Of a stretch of 64,000 nt of DNA, positions 9,169-17,836 are shown one piece after another. Both the position numbers and the translations under genes were made by a program. Under the pieces are notes generated by a model. The model saw nothing but the letters and a program-made list of their open reading frames with translations, was not told the origin of the DNA and did not search any database. Each line of letters opens with the position of its first letter. The stretch's first letter is position 1. The stretch is from Sphingobium sp. TCM1 (GTDB lineage Bacteria; Pseudomonadota; Alphaproteobacteria; Sphingomonadales; Sphingomonadaceae), in contig NZ_LXVX01000038.1 of assembly GCF_001650725.1 (NCBI RefSeq), positions 186,001-250,000 on the forward strand. Reading direction: 5' to 3'.

Positions 9169-10055
9169 GGCGCCACTCCCCAGATCGAGTCGCGTTCGCG
9201 CGGTGGCACGAAGGCAGGGCTCATCAACTGACGACGCAGACGGTCCCCGCCGTCGATCACCAGCGTTTCACCCGTCACACCGGACGCGAAGGGCGAGCAG
9301 AGAAAGGCCGACACCCAGCCAAATTCGCGCGTCCGCCCGACCCTGCCGAGCGGGAACATGGCGCCCAGGCGCGCGACGGATTCCGCATCGTCCGACGCAT
9401 TGGAGCGTTCATGCGGGAAGAAGCCCGCCGCCACGCAATTGACGCGAATACCATGCGCTTTCCAGTCGGCGGCATGGGCTGTCGTCATGGAAACGATCGC
9501 CGCCTTGGCCGCCGCCGAATGGGCGTCGCCGGGAAAGCCCGACCAGACATATTGCGCCGAATTGTTGACGATCGCGCCGCCGCCGCCCGCCGCAATGCGG
9601 CGCCGGGCAAATTCCGACGAGACGAAGAAGGTGCCGTCGATCGCGATGCGGGTGATCGATCGCCACTGGCCTGGCGACATGGCCTCGGCCAGCACCGGAT
9701 AATTGCCGCCGGCGTTGTTGGCGAGCAACGTCACTGGCCCCAATTCCCGTTCGACGGTGTCGAACGCGGCAGCAATGGCGTCCGGGTTGCGCACGTCACC
9801 CTGAACACCGAGCGCGACGATGCCGAGATCGGACAAGGTCGCCACACCCTTTTCCAGCGTTTCGGCGGTGCGGCCGAGCAGCGCGACCTTTGCCCCGCCC
9901 TGCCCGAAAGCCGTCGCCATAGCGAGGCCCATGCCGGAGCCGCCGCCGGTGACGACGACGGCCTGGCCGGCAAAGCAATCGGCCGGAAAGGGCGCGGTTT
10001 GGAACGGGGGTGGTTCCACCACGATATGATTTGCAGGGATGTTCACGCCTTCCAT
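9165..10055 (-). CDS. SDR oxidoreductase resembling 2,4-dienoyl-CoA reductase
   Basis: 296 residues with TGGGSGMG and NNAG. The active-site segment is AHSAAAKAAI, with His where classical SDRs have Tyr. The same replacement (HxxxAK-type) is known in the 2,4-dienoyl-CoA reductase (DECR) branch, so I read it as a reductase of unsaturated acyl-CoAs. The ATG at 10055 sits directly against GAGGAG, which is too close; a GTG at 10046 has better spacing and may be the true start. It forms a two-gene unit with the degenerate SDR at 8542. The regulatory element at 10080 lies between it and the divergent transporter. Confidence 0.8.
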   Translation of the reverse strand: MEGVNIPANHIVVEPPPFQTAPFPADCFAGQAVVVTGGGSGMGLAMATAFGQGGAKVALLGRTAETLEKGVATLSDLGIVALGVQGDVRNPDAIAAAFDTVERELGPVTLLANNAGGNYPVLAEAMSPGQWRSITRIAIDGTFFVSSEFARRRIAAGGGGAIVNNSAQYVWSGFPGDAHSAAAKAAIVSMTTAHAADWKAHGIRVNCVAAGFFPHERSNASDDAESVARLGAMFPLGRVGRTREFGWVSAFLCSPFASGVTGETLVIDGGDRLRRQLMSPAFVPPRERDSIWGVAP

Positions 10056-10079
10056 CTCCTCATGAATTTTCCATCATCG

Positions 10080-10095
10080 CTAACTAGGTGCAACA
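10080..10095 (-). promoter_or_regulatory. Regulon element between SDR and MFS genes
   Basis: CTAACTAGGTGCAACA, a member of the recurrent site family, 25 bases upstream of the SDR start and about 90 bases upstream of the divergent MFS gene. Confidence 0.5.
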
Positions 10096-10183
10096 GCACT
10101 ATCGTAGCGGCGCCACCTTCGCTATAGCCAGGGAAAAATGACATAGCGCCAGTTAACGCGTGCATTGCAGGAGAAGGTGCCGG

Positions 10184-11581
10184 ATGAAAAACGGATCGAC
10201 GGCAGCGGTCATTGGCGCGCTCTGGATTGCGGAGATCACCGGATCGTTCGAAACCGCCATGATCTATGCCGCACAACGCGCGCTGACCGACGACCTTGGC
10301 GATCCGGTGCGAGTCGGCTGGCTCATCACCTCCTACCTGCTGATCGGCGCCGGGGCCGCCGCGCTGGCCGGGCGTTTGGGAGATATTTTCGGGCGGCGCC
10401 GCCTGATGCTGGCGATGCTGGCTGTAGGGTTCGTCGGCTCCCTCGTCAGCACTTTTTCAGCCAACTATCCAATGCTCCTCGCCGGGCGATGCCTCCAGGG
10501 GCTTACCGGCGCCATCCTCCCGCTCTGCGTGGGGCTGGTGCGCGAAAATCTGCCGCCGAGGAAAGTACCGATGGGCATCGGCCTGATGATTTCCGGCGCA
10601 TCTGCGGGAACGGCCTGCGGGCTGGTGATAGGCGGCATGATCGTCGATCATTTCTCCTGGCATGGGGTCTTCTTCGCCAGTGCGTTGTTCGCCGCCACCG
10701 CTTTTGCAGCCATCTACCTGGCGCTGCCAAGATCGCCGCGCATCATCATCGAGGGACGTCTGGACTGGGTCGGGGGGATATTGTTCGTCCCTGCCATCTT
10801 CGCCCTGCTGCTCGCGATAACAAGCGGTCCCAGATGGGGACTGGCCGACTGGCGCACAGGCGCGGCGACAGTGTCGGGCCTGACCTTGCTGGCGCTGTGG
10901 ATATGGACAAGCCTGCGGACGGCCAGGCCCCTGTTCGACGTACGCCTCTTTGCCAACTCCCAGGTGTTCATCGCCAACGCTGTGACGGCGCTGGTGGCGA
11001 TGAGTACGCTTCAGATCACGCTGGTCTTCTCGCTGCTGTTGCAGGCGCCGACCTGGACCCAGATCGGGCTTGGCGCGACGGCAACACTGGCTGGCCTGGC
11101 GAAGCTGCCGTCCAATATCGGTTCGCTGGCGGCCGGGCCGCTGAGCGGCTGGATGACGTCACGGGGCGGCGGTCGCACAACGATGATAACAGGAGGCTTG
11201 CTGACCACCGCGGGGTGGCTGCTCGCCATGTTCTTCAATGACAGCATCCTGGTCGTCACGATGATCCTGATCCTGATATCCTTCGGTGCGACGATGCAGT
11301 TCGCCGTCGGCCCGACCATATTGGCGGGCGCGGTGCCGCCGGACCGCACGAGCGAGGCGGCGGGCATGATGACGGTCATGCGGCAAGCCTTTCTGGGCGT
11401 CGGCGCGCAGATGGTTTCGGTGCTACTGGCGACCAGCACCGTTGCCACGCCCGGCGGCGGAGCGAGCTACCCCACCACGGGCGCCTTTTTCCTGGCAATG
11501 GGCGTGATCGTGGCGCTGTGCATCACGGCCACGCTGCTGGCCTTTGCTTTGCCGCGCAATGCCGGGGTCGCAGCGGATTGA
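10184..11581 (+). CDS. DHA2-type MFS transporter (EmrB/QacA-like)
   Basis: 465 residues from the ATG at 10184, preceded by GGAGAAGG at a good distance. It is hydrophobic throughout with about 14 predicted membrane segments. It contains the MFS loop motif GRLGDIFGRRR after helix 2 and a drug/proton antiporter-like segment GLVRENLPPRKVPMGIG. It should sit in the inner membrane and move a small molecule, using the proton gradient. Members are mostly exporters, so efflux of the substrate or a toxic intermediate is as likely as uptake. Divergent from the DECR-like SDR and convergent with the ligase at 11597, 15 bases away. Confidence 0.88.
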   Translation: MKNGSTAAVIGALWIAEITGSFETAMIYAAQRALTDDLGDPVRVGWLITSYLLIGAGAAALAGRLGDIFGRRRLMLAMLAVGFVGSLVSTFSANYPMLLAGRCLQGLTGAILPLCVGLVRENLPPRKVPMGIGLMISGASAGTACGLVIGGMIVDHFSWHGVFFASALFAATAFAAIYLALPRSPRIIIEGRLDWVGGILFVPAIFALLLAITSGPRWGLADWRTGAATVSGLTLLALWIWTSLRTARPLFDVRLFANSQVFIANAVTALVAMSTLQITLVFSLLLQAPTWTQIGLGATATLAGLAKLPSNIGSLAAGPLSGWMTSRGGGRTTMITGGLLTTAGWLLAMFFNDSILVVTMILILISFGATMQFAVGPTILAGAVPPDRTSEAAGMMTVMRQAFLGVGAQMVSVLLATSTVATPGGGASYPTTGAFFLAMGVIVALCITATLLAFALPRNAGVAAD

Positions 11582-11596
11582 CACGGGTCTGTCGGA

Positions 11597-13153
11597 TCAT
11601 CCCACGCTGGGATAGCCGCCACCGCCGAAGTCTGCATCCACCGCTGCGCGATCCACAAAACCCTGAGCGGTACGCGGCAGGCTGTCGACGAAGTGGACGA
11701 TCTTTGGCTTCTTGTACGATGCCATGCGGTCGCGGCAATGATCGATCAGCGCCTGGGCATCGACCTCCACGCCCTCCCTGCGGATGACGACCGCCTTGAC
11801 ATTCTGGTCCCATTTGGGGTCGGGCACGCCGATCACGCAGACGTCAGCAACGCCGGGATGCTGGCGCAGGCAGGCCTCCACCTCGGCCGGATAGACATTC
11901 TCGATCCCGGTCTTGATCATCGTCGTCTTGGGACCGACAAAGACCAGGCTGCCGTCTTCCAGACGCTTGCCCAAATCATTGGTGCGGTGCCAGCCATTGA
12001 CGACGCGACGCGCATTTTCCTCCGGCCGGTTCCAATAGCCGCACATGACGATCGGTCCGCGCGCGAAGATTTCGCCGGTCTGGCCGCGGGGCAGTTCATT
12101 GCCTTCTTCATCGCCGATCTTGAACGAGACGAAGGGCACGGGGCGGCCTGCGCCCTGCCCTCCCATCCACAGCACCGATGTCAGCCCGCCAATCTCCGTC
12201 TGGCCATAGCCACCCAGCTTCCGCACGGCCGGGGCGTCGGCCGGCATGACCATCGGCATCCGCCAGTCCGACATCTGGTTATCGGCAAACAGGCTGGTCA
12301 CGTCATAGGTGCCGTCCTTGTTGACCTCCCGCATCTGCAATACGGTCGGCTGGGGCACGAAGGCGTGGGTCAGCTTTTCCGCCTCGATCATCCGCAGGAG
12401 ATTTTCAGCGTCCACGCGCGGCACGAAAGCGTTGCGCCCACCCGCCAGGAAGGTGCCGAGCGTGCCCATGAGAACGCCGATATGAAACATCGGGCCGGAT
12501 ACGAGATAGCCGGAATGCTCGTCTATCTTCTGCGATTGCAGCGCGAGCCAGGCCATGATGAGCAAGGACTCGTGGCTAAGGAGCGCTGCGCCGGGGCGGC
12601 CGGAAAAGGCGGCGGTGTAGATGGCGAGCAAGGGCGTGCCGGTATCGACAGGGGCAAAGTCGCTTTCGGGATCGGCCGCCGCGAGCAACGCTTCATAGCT
12701 GTCCTCGCCATCGCAGCCGTCATGGCAGATCCAGTGGCTGTCAGGTTTCCAGCCGTCGCGAGCCTGGCGATTGCCTTCTCCAATCTCCTCATTTTGCCAG
12801 AATGTGACTTTGGGATCGAAATCATCCAGCATAGCGGAGATTTCGGACACCGATGCGCGCCAGTTGGCTGGGCAGAATATGGCGCCGACGCGGGCGGAGG
12901 CCAGCAGCGCCTCAAGCACGCGCATACTGTTCTGACCGAGCCAGAGGACGCGGTCGCCATGACCGACGCCGCGGGCCCGCAAAACGCCCGCCAGGCGGTT
13001 CACGCGTTCGTCAAATTCGGCATAGGTGAAGCGATGTTCGCCGTCGATGGCCGCGATCATGTGCGGCCGGCTGCGCGCCTGCTCATGCAACAGATCGCCC
13101 AGACCGTAATGATGGACGGCGATGTAGGGGGCGAGATCGGCGTGGTTGGTCAT
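11597..13153 (-). CDS. Adenylate-forming ligase-like protein lacking key lysines
   Basis: 518 residues with the ANL fold: GGYGQTEIGG, HRTNDLGKR and GIENVYPAEVEACL. Two canonical lysines are missing. The P-loop reads YTAAFSGRPGA at 179-189, without the P-K-G lysine, and the C-terminal catalytic site reads LPRTAQGF, with Phe499 where the adenylation Lys is expected. Other ANL proteins with a TAAFSG loop exist, but loss of the second lysine should cripple acyl-adenylate formation. It might act only in thioesterification or hydrolysis, or be regulatory. Last gene of the 17654-11597 operon; its start overlaps the hydrolase stop by four bases. Confidence 0.83.
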   Translation of the reverse strand: MTNHADLAPYIAVHHYGLGDLLHEQARSRPHMIAAIDGEHRFTYAEFDERVNRLAGVLRARGVGHGDRVLWLGQNSMRVLEALLASARVGAIFCPANWRASVSEISAMLDDFDPKVTFWQNEEIGEGNRQARDGWKPDSHWICHDGCDGEDSYEALLAAADPESDFAPVDTGTPLLAIYTAAFSGRPGAALLSHESLLIMAWLALQSQKIDEHSGYLVSGPMFHIGVLMGTLGTFLAGGRNAFVPRVDAENLLRMIEAEKLTHAFVPQPTVLQMREVNKDGTYDVTSLFADNQMSDWRMPMVMPADAPAVRKLGGYGQTEIGGLTSVLWMGGQGAGRPVPFVSFKIGDEEGNELPRGQTGEIFARGPIVMCGYWNRPEENARRVVNGWHRTNDLGKRLEDGSLVFVGPKTTMIKTGIENVYPAEVEACLRQHPGVADVCVIGVPDPKWDQNVKAVVIRREGVEVDAQALIDHCRDRMASYKKPKIVHFVDSLPRTAQGFVDRAAVDADFGGGGYPSVG

Positions 13154-13983
13154 CGGCTCCGGTCCAGAAAGTCGAGCAGCGGTGCGTTGAATGCGTCATT
13201 TGCATCCCCCGCGACCATATGGTCCGCCTGCTCGATGTTGATGAATTCGCTGTGGGGAATGGCGCTCTGGAAGGCGGCGACCCCGTCCATGCTGACGATA
13301 CGGCTCATGCCGCCGCGGATCAGCAGGGTCGGCGCGCGCACCCGCGTCGCGGCGCGCGTAAAGCGCGCCTCACGCTCGGCAGGATCAAGACCTTTGATAT
13401 CCTCCAACATCGCCGGATCCCAATGCCAGTAGAGCCGGCCGTCCGCACGGCGACGCAAATTCTTCATGAGGCCGGTGGGATCGGACGGACGCTTGCGATG
13501 GGGCAGATAGGTGGCCACGGCATCGGCGGCATCCTCGACGGTGGCAAAGCCGTCGGGATTGCCGGTCATGAAGCCCCGAATTTCCTGCGCGCCCTCCATC
13601 TCGATCTGCGGCACGACGTCGACCAGGACAAGGCCGCGCGCGATCGGCGCCGGGCTTTCGCCGACGGTCAGCAGGGACGCAAGACCACCGAGCGACGCGC
13701 CGACCAGCACCGGCGCGTCGGGTAGTGTCGCAACGATCGCGCGGATGTCGCCGACATGAGCGTCTATGCGATAGTCGCCGTCGGGCGCCCAGTCGCTGTC
13801 GCCATGGCCGCGCAGATCGACCGTGATCGCGTGGAAACCGCGCGCCGATGCAGCATCGAGGGCCGTGCCCCAGCTATGGCGGGTCTGGCCGCCGCCATGG
13901 AGAAAGATGACGCTCGGTCCATCGGACGGCCCCGCCTCATCCGCCGCCAGCGTAACGCCGCCATGGCCGTGGAAACGGATCAA
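13150..13983 (-). CDS. Alpha/beta-hydrolase
   Basis: 277 residues. The oxyanion motif FLHGGGQ is at 28-34, LRGHGDSDW follows, the nucleophile elbow GASLGG puts the Ser at 97, and a C-terminal EQADHMVAGD supplies the His. It should hydrolyse an ester, thioester or C-C bond in the cytoplasm. It is a close paralogue of the N-terminal half of the fusion at 17837-19060: both share HGGGQT, LRGHG and the ASLGG elbow. Overlaps its neighbours on both sides by four bases, so it belongs to the six-gene operon with the DUF35, thiolase-like and PaaK-like proteins. Substrate unknown. Confidence 0.88.
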   Translation of the reverse strand: MIRFHGHGGVTLAADEAGPSDGPSVIFLHGGGQTRHSWGTALDAASARGFHAITVDLRGHGDSDWAPDGDYRIDAHVGDIRAIVATLPDAPVLVGASLGGLASLLTVGESPAPIARGLVLVDVVPQIEMEGAQEIRGFMTGNPDGFATVEDAADAVATYLPHRKRPSDPTGLMKNLRRRADGRLYWHWDPAMLEDIKGLDPAEREARFTRAATRVRAPTLLIRGGMSRIVSMDGVAAFQSAIPHSEFINIEQADHMVAGDANDAFNAPLLDFLDRSR

Positions 13984-14657
13984 AGGACGATGCGCGGCCC
14001 CAAGGCGCCGCCGGGACAGGGATCGGTATTGATCTGCGCCGTCAGGGCCACGGGCAGCCGGTCGAAGGCCATGGCGCGATCAAGGCGGCTGGTGACATAG
14101 GTGGTGTCACCGTGCGTCTCTATCAGCCATTCGCGGCCGTCATAATGAGCGCCCCCGCGGTGCCGTCCCTCGATCGCGAAAGCAGGGCCGAGCGGTATCC
14201 AGCGGCGCAGGTCAATCCCTTCGGTCCCTTCCAGCGCATCATAGGCGTCGCCCTGCGCCCAGACGATCTTCCCCTGGAACAGGGTTTTCGCGTCGTGCCC
14301 CGCGTTGCGGATGGCATCGAGGACGATGGGCGTCACCACGGCCACGATCGCGACGTCGAAGCGGCGGATTGTCGCTTCGGTGCGGGCGCCATCCCAGCTA
14401 TTGGCTTCCGAATTGCACACCGTCACGCCGCGTTCCTGGAGCGCGCGTTCGAAGGCGGCAAGGAAATAGGCGTCGGCCTGCGTCCCCAGGATCAGCGCGA
14501 AGCGGCCGCGCAGATCCCAGTCGCTCGCCAATACGCGGCGGAAGAAGGCTATGGTGCGGTTCACTTCGCGCTCGCTGATCGGCAGCAGCCGCGTCACGCC
14601 ATTATCGCTGAACTGCGCGATGGCGCTGGGGCGGATCATCGACAAGGTCTCGCTCAT
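13980..14657 (-). CDS. Unrecognised 225-residue protein of the DUF35/PaaK operon
   Basis: I do not recognise this family with confidence. The protein is soluble, without signal peptide or membrane segments. It has an alternating hydrophobic pattern (RFALILGTQADAYFLAAF, FDVAIVAVVTPIVLDAI) suggesting a Rossmann-like alpha/beta fold; the first part faintly recalls the N-terminal lobe of adenylate-forming enzymes, but no catalytic motif is visible. It overlaps the PaaK-like ligase and the hydrolase by four bases each, so its translation is locked to theirs and it probably serves the same pathway. It may be an accessory subunit of one of the two ligases. Confidence 0.7.
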   Translation of the reverse strand: MSETLSMIRPSAIAQFSDNGVTRLLPISEREVNRTIAFFRRVLASDWDLRGRFALILGTQADAYFLAAFERALQERGVTVCNSEANSWDGARTEATIRRFDVAIVAVVTPIVLDAIRNAGHDAKTLFQGKIVWAQGDAYDALEGTEGIDLRRWIPLGPAFAIEGRHRGGAHYDGREWLIETHGDTTYVTSRLDRAMAFDRLPVALTAQINTDPCPGGALGPRIVL

Positions 14658-16003
14658 GACTTTGTTACCCTCGGGATTTTCTGGGGGGGGCCAAGCTTCA
14701 GCAACTCTTCTGCCGGGACCAGTTCGATGTCGGACGGAACGCCCAGCACCTGCGTCACCTTGCTGGCGATACGGGCCGCAAGCGCCTCCTGGCTGTCGGT
14801 CAGCCCGTCATAACCCACGCGCAGACGCAGCAAGTCCATCCGGGCCTGGGGCCGGATGATCTGGAACAGGGCCGCCTTGGTTTCGGGGAATTGTTCGACG
14901 ATCGCCTGGATGTCGCGCGGCAGGACCGCGGTCCCATTGATGAATGTCTGGTCGCCGGCACGGCCGAGCGTCCAGAAGCGCAGATGGGTGCGCCCACAAC
15001 TGCATGGCGAGCGGTCGAACTTGACGAGATCGGCTGTACGAAAGCGAACCAGCGGCGCCCAGGGATCGGACAGGGCTGTGACGACCAGTTCGCCCATCTC
15101 GCCATCGGGCACCGGATTGCCATCAGGATCGAGATTTTCGACCAGCGCCAGATCTTCCCAGGCGTGGAAGCCGTTATGCGCGCGACATTCCATCGCGCCG
15201 GTCACGTCGCCCAGGGAGGTGTAATCGAAAATCTCGATCCCCCAGTCCTTGGCCAGCTTCTGGAAGCGCGGACTCATCGGCTCGCCGCCGAACACGCCCC
15301 CCTTGACCGACTTGAAGACCTCGCGCGGATCCTTGTCGCTCGTCTCGAAAAACTTCTCCAGCCCGATCATCATCGGCGTGGAGAGCATGTAGAGAATGGT
15401 CGGGCGATAGGTTTCGATCGCCTCGATCATCTGCGGCAACATCGCAGGATCATGCGGCGACAGGATCGGCGTGAAGCCCGCTTCGTTGAGGAAGGACGTG
15501 CGGTTGATGCCGCCCCGGAAGGTGAACATCATATAGGTGACATAGTCGCCGCCGCGCGCGCCGATCTGCCAGAATTCGCGCAGGATTTCCGGTTCGGTGG
15601 CGCTGCCCTTGCCATTGGGCACCGGGGTCGGATCGCCGGTCGTGCCCGACGTGAAGCCGACATGCGGAATGTCGCGATAATCGGCGATACGCAGCCCGCC
15701 GCAGGGATCATCGTTGCGGTCACGATAGTCGCGGATCATGTCCTTGTCGATGAAGGGCGCCTTCGCCCGATAATCGGCCAGCGACTTTATGTCCGACGGC
15801 TTGACCCCGGCCGCATCCCACACTTCGCGGATGAGACCGTTGCCGTCATAGACATATTGCAGCATCGCCAGCAGGCGCAATTCCTGCAGCTTGTCCAGTT
15901 CGGCACGCGGGAGCGTCTCGATCTGCGGGTCGAGATAGCGCAGGTCATCGGGCTGCGGCCCTTGCGCCGTGACGGGACGGGTGATTTCGCTGATCTGGCT
16001 CAT
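14654..16003 (-). CDS. PaaK-like AMP-dependent acyl-CoA ligase
   Basis: 449 residues, the length of phenylacetate-CoA ligase family members. The P-loop TSGTTGDP is at 118-125. RFRTADLVKF and the cysteine motif CSCGRTHLRFWTLGR follow, and the C-terminal PaaK-type domain ends in KIPRVTK with a plausible catalytic Lys. It should convert an aromatic or cyclic carboxylic acid to its CoA ester. Its start overlaps the DUF35 stop and its stop overlaps the unknown gene, both by four bases. Placement next to a DUF35/thiolase-like pair suggests activation of an acid on the way to side-chain or ring C-C cleavage; that link is inference. Confidence 0.88.
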   Translation of the reverse strand: MSQISEITRPVTAQGPQPDDLRYLDPQIETLPRAELDKLQELRLLAMLQYVYDGNGLIREVWDAAGVKPSDIKSLADYRAKAPFIDKDMIRDYRDRNDDPCGGLRIADYRDIPHVGFTSGTTGDPTPVPNGKGSATEPEILREFWQIGARGGDYVTYMMFTFRGGINRTSFLNEAGFTPILSPHDPAMLPQMIEAIETYRPTILYMLSTPMMIGLEKFFETSDKDPREVFKSVKGGVFGGEPMSPRFQKLAKDWGIEIFDYTSLGDVTGAMECRAHNGFHAWEDLALVENLDPDGNPVPDGEMGELVVTALSDPWAPLVRFRTADLVKFDRSPCSCGRTHLRFWTLGRAGDQTFINGTAVLPRDIQAIVEQFPETKAALFQIIRPQARMDLLRLRVGYDGLTDSQEALAARIASKVTQVLGVPSDIELVPAEELLKLGPPQKIPRVTKS

Positions 16004-16437
16004 AAGGCCTCCGCGGGCTTGAAAACGGGCAACACCCAGCCGTCGTCAATCGGGTTCCAGTCCACCTGGACCTTCTGGCCGATGCGGACATCCTCCGCAT
16101 TGATGCCGCCCAGATTGGACACAAGGCGCGCGTCGTCGGTGCCGTCGAGGGTGACGACGACGGGAACGTAGATATAATCTTCACCCGTCTTGGGATTTTT
16201 CGAACAGATGGCGAAGCTGAATATCGTTCCGGTGCCCGGCAGGTCGGGCCATGCCTTCTGCGTAGACTGACATTTGGGGCAATAGGGCGAAGGCGGCATA
16301 CGAAAATGGCCGCAATCGCCGCACTGGCAGGCGGTGAGCCGCTGTTCCCGAGCGGCTTCCCAAAAGGGTTCCGTATCGGGATTGGTGGTGATCTTGATGC
16401 CGTCGCCCGGAAGGACGCGTGCGGGTCCGTAGCTCAT
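16000..16437 (-). CDS. DUF35 Zn-ribbon/OB-fold acyl-CoA-binding protein
   Basis: 145 residues. A rubredoxin-like zinc ribbon with cysteines at 37, 39, 42, 53 and 56 is followed by an OB-fold (SNLGGINAEDVRIGQKVQVDW). DUF35 proteins bind thiolase-superfamily partners and are required for their activity, as in the steroid side-chain aldolase Ltp2-ChsH2. Here the partner gene is immediately upstream: the ATG of this gene shares one base with the stop of the thiolase-like gene (TGATG). I infer a two-subunit complex with that protein. Confidence 0.9.
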   Translation of the reverse strand: MSYGPARVLPGDGIKITTNPDTEPFWEAAREQRLTACQCGDCGHFRMPPSPYCPKCQSTQKAWPDLPGTGTIFSFAICSKNPKTGEDYIYVPVVVTLDGTDDARLVSNLGGINAEDVRIGQKVQVDWNPIDDGWVLPVFKPAEAL

Positions 16438-17654
16438 CAGGCCCTCCTCAGAACGAGACCGGAAACGGGCAGCGACGCAGGGCCGCCGGTCACAAGTGCG
16501 AATTCACAATCCTCGACCTGGTTGACGGTCGTGCCGCGCACCTGCTCCACACCCTCGACGATGTGAGTCATGCCAATGATATAGGCTTCGTTGAGGTTGC
16601 CGCCGTGAGTGTTTACAGGCACGCCGCCGTTTACGCCGCCCCTGGTCGCCTTGTCGTAGCGAATCTTGCCGGACAGGACATAGTCGCTGCCCTCGCCCTT
16701 TTCGCAGAAGCCATAATCTTCCAGTTGCATCAGCACCATGGAGGAAAAATGGTCGTAGATCAGCGCGACATCCATATCCTTGGCCGTCAGGCCCGTCTGG
16801 CTCCAGATACGGTCCGCGACGAACTTGTGGCCGGACGAGGCAAAGTCGGGATCGGGCATACCCATCCAGGCAAAGGCCCGTCCCCATTCGCGGGTGCCGC
16901 CATGGGCGACGCCATGCACCACGGCAGGCTTGTGGCGGCAGTCCCTGGCGCGGTCCATCGTTGTCGTGATGACCGCTACTGCGCCGTCGGTCTCCAGGCA
17001 GAAGTCGAGCCGGCGCAATGGATCGGCCAACATCGGCGAGTTCCAATATTCCTCGTCCGACAACGGCTTGCGACGAACCGCCTTGGGCCGGTCCAGCGCA
17101 TTCTCGCGGGTGGCCTGGACGATTTCCTTGAAGGCTTCGGGCTGCGTGCCGTAGAGGTGCATGTGACGACGGGCCAGGACGCTCATCAGATGACCGGGAC
17201 CGACAAGGCCCGAAGGTTGAAGGAAGCTGTTTTCGGGATTGGGGGCGGACGAGCCGAACACCACGCCCAGCCGATGCTGGGGCAGTTGCTGCAACGCCAT
17301 CAGCGTCACCGTGTAGGTGCAATCCTGGTTCATCAGGCCGGCCGTCGCGAGACCGATCGCGCCCGGGCAGCCGCCGCCCCCGCTGGTCAGCGTCGCGGAA
17401 AAGCCGACATAGGGAATGCCCAGCGTTTCCATCAGGCTTGCTGTATCGAACTTGTCGAGATAGCCAGCGCCGGCGGTGGAATAATAAGCGATGCCGTCGA
17501 TCTGGTTGACCGAGATGCCTGCATCCTCACACGCCTTCAAAATGGCTTCACCCGCCATGTCGTTGATCGTGCGCGGCCAGCTCTTACCGCGAACATAATA
17601 GTCGGTCGCGCCAATCCCGACGATCGCGCATTTATCCTGATTTACCCAGGTCAT
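16437..17654 (-). CDS. Thiolase-superfamily protein without the canonical Cys (Ltp2-like aldolase candidate)
   Basis: 405 residues from the ATG at 17654 (MTWVNQDKCAIVG), preceded by AGGAA; a longer upstream frame lacks family sequence. SCP-x/lipid-transfer thiolase features are clear, including NTHGGNLNEAYIIGM near the C-terminus. The segment that should hold the nucleophilic Cys (CASG) reads GGGGCPG at 92-98, with Gly in the aligned position. Loss of this Cys, together with an adjacent DUF35 gene, is the pattern of Ltp2-type retro-aldolases rather than thiolases. First gene of the 17654-11597 operon; a regulatory element lies about 150 bases upstream at 17805. Aldolase function is inference. 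Confidence 0.87.
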   Translation of the reverse strand: MTWVNQDKCAIVGIGATDYYVRGKSWPRTINDMAGEAILKACEDAGISVNQIDGIAYYSTAGAGYLDKFDTASLMETLGIPYVGFSATLTSGGGGCPGAIGLATAGLMNQDCTYTVTLMALQQLPQHRLGVVFGSSAPNPENSFLQPSGLVGPGHLMSVLARRHMHLYGTQPEAFKEIVQATRENALDRPKAVRRKPLSDEEYWNSPMLADPLRRLDFCLETDGAVAVITTTMDRARDCRHKPAVVHGVAHGGTREWGRAFAWMGMPDPDFASSGHKFVADRIWSQTGLTAKDMDVALIYDHFSSMVLMQLEDYGFCEKGEGSDYVLSGKIRYDKATRGGVNGGVPVNTHGGNLNEAYIIGMTHIVEGVEQVRGTTVNQVEDCEFALVTGGPASLPVSGLVLRRA

Positions 17655-17804
17655 CCCGTTCCTGCTCTCTCGATTCCGGTATCCGGTCGGGGCAAGCGCC
17701 TCTCCCGGTCCCGTCCTGGCCATGGAATCACGGACAGGCGATTATTGTCGAAACCTTTCTGGCCTAAATGGGTACCTCTTGTCACGCCAAAAATGCGAAC
17801 TGAT

Positions 17805-17824
17805 AAAACCTAGTAATATATGTC
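17805..17824 (-). promoter_or_regulatory. Regulon element upstream of the DUF35/PaaK operon
   Basis: AAAACCTAGTAATATATGTC, a member of the recurrent site family. It lies between the end of the fusion gene at 17837 and the first gene of the operon at 17654. Confidence 0.5.
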
Positions 17825-17836
17825 AGGCCAGCCTGA

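Noticed and set aside
11693..13432. 579-residue open frame on the plus strand
   Set aside because: Antisense to the ligase and hydrolase genes, whose overlapping starts and stops and family motifs are convincing.
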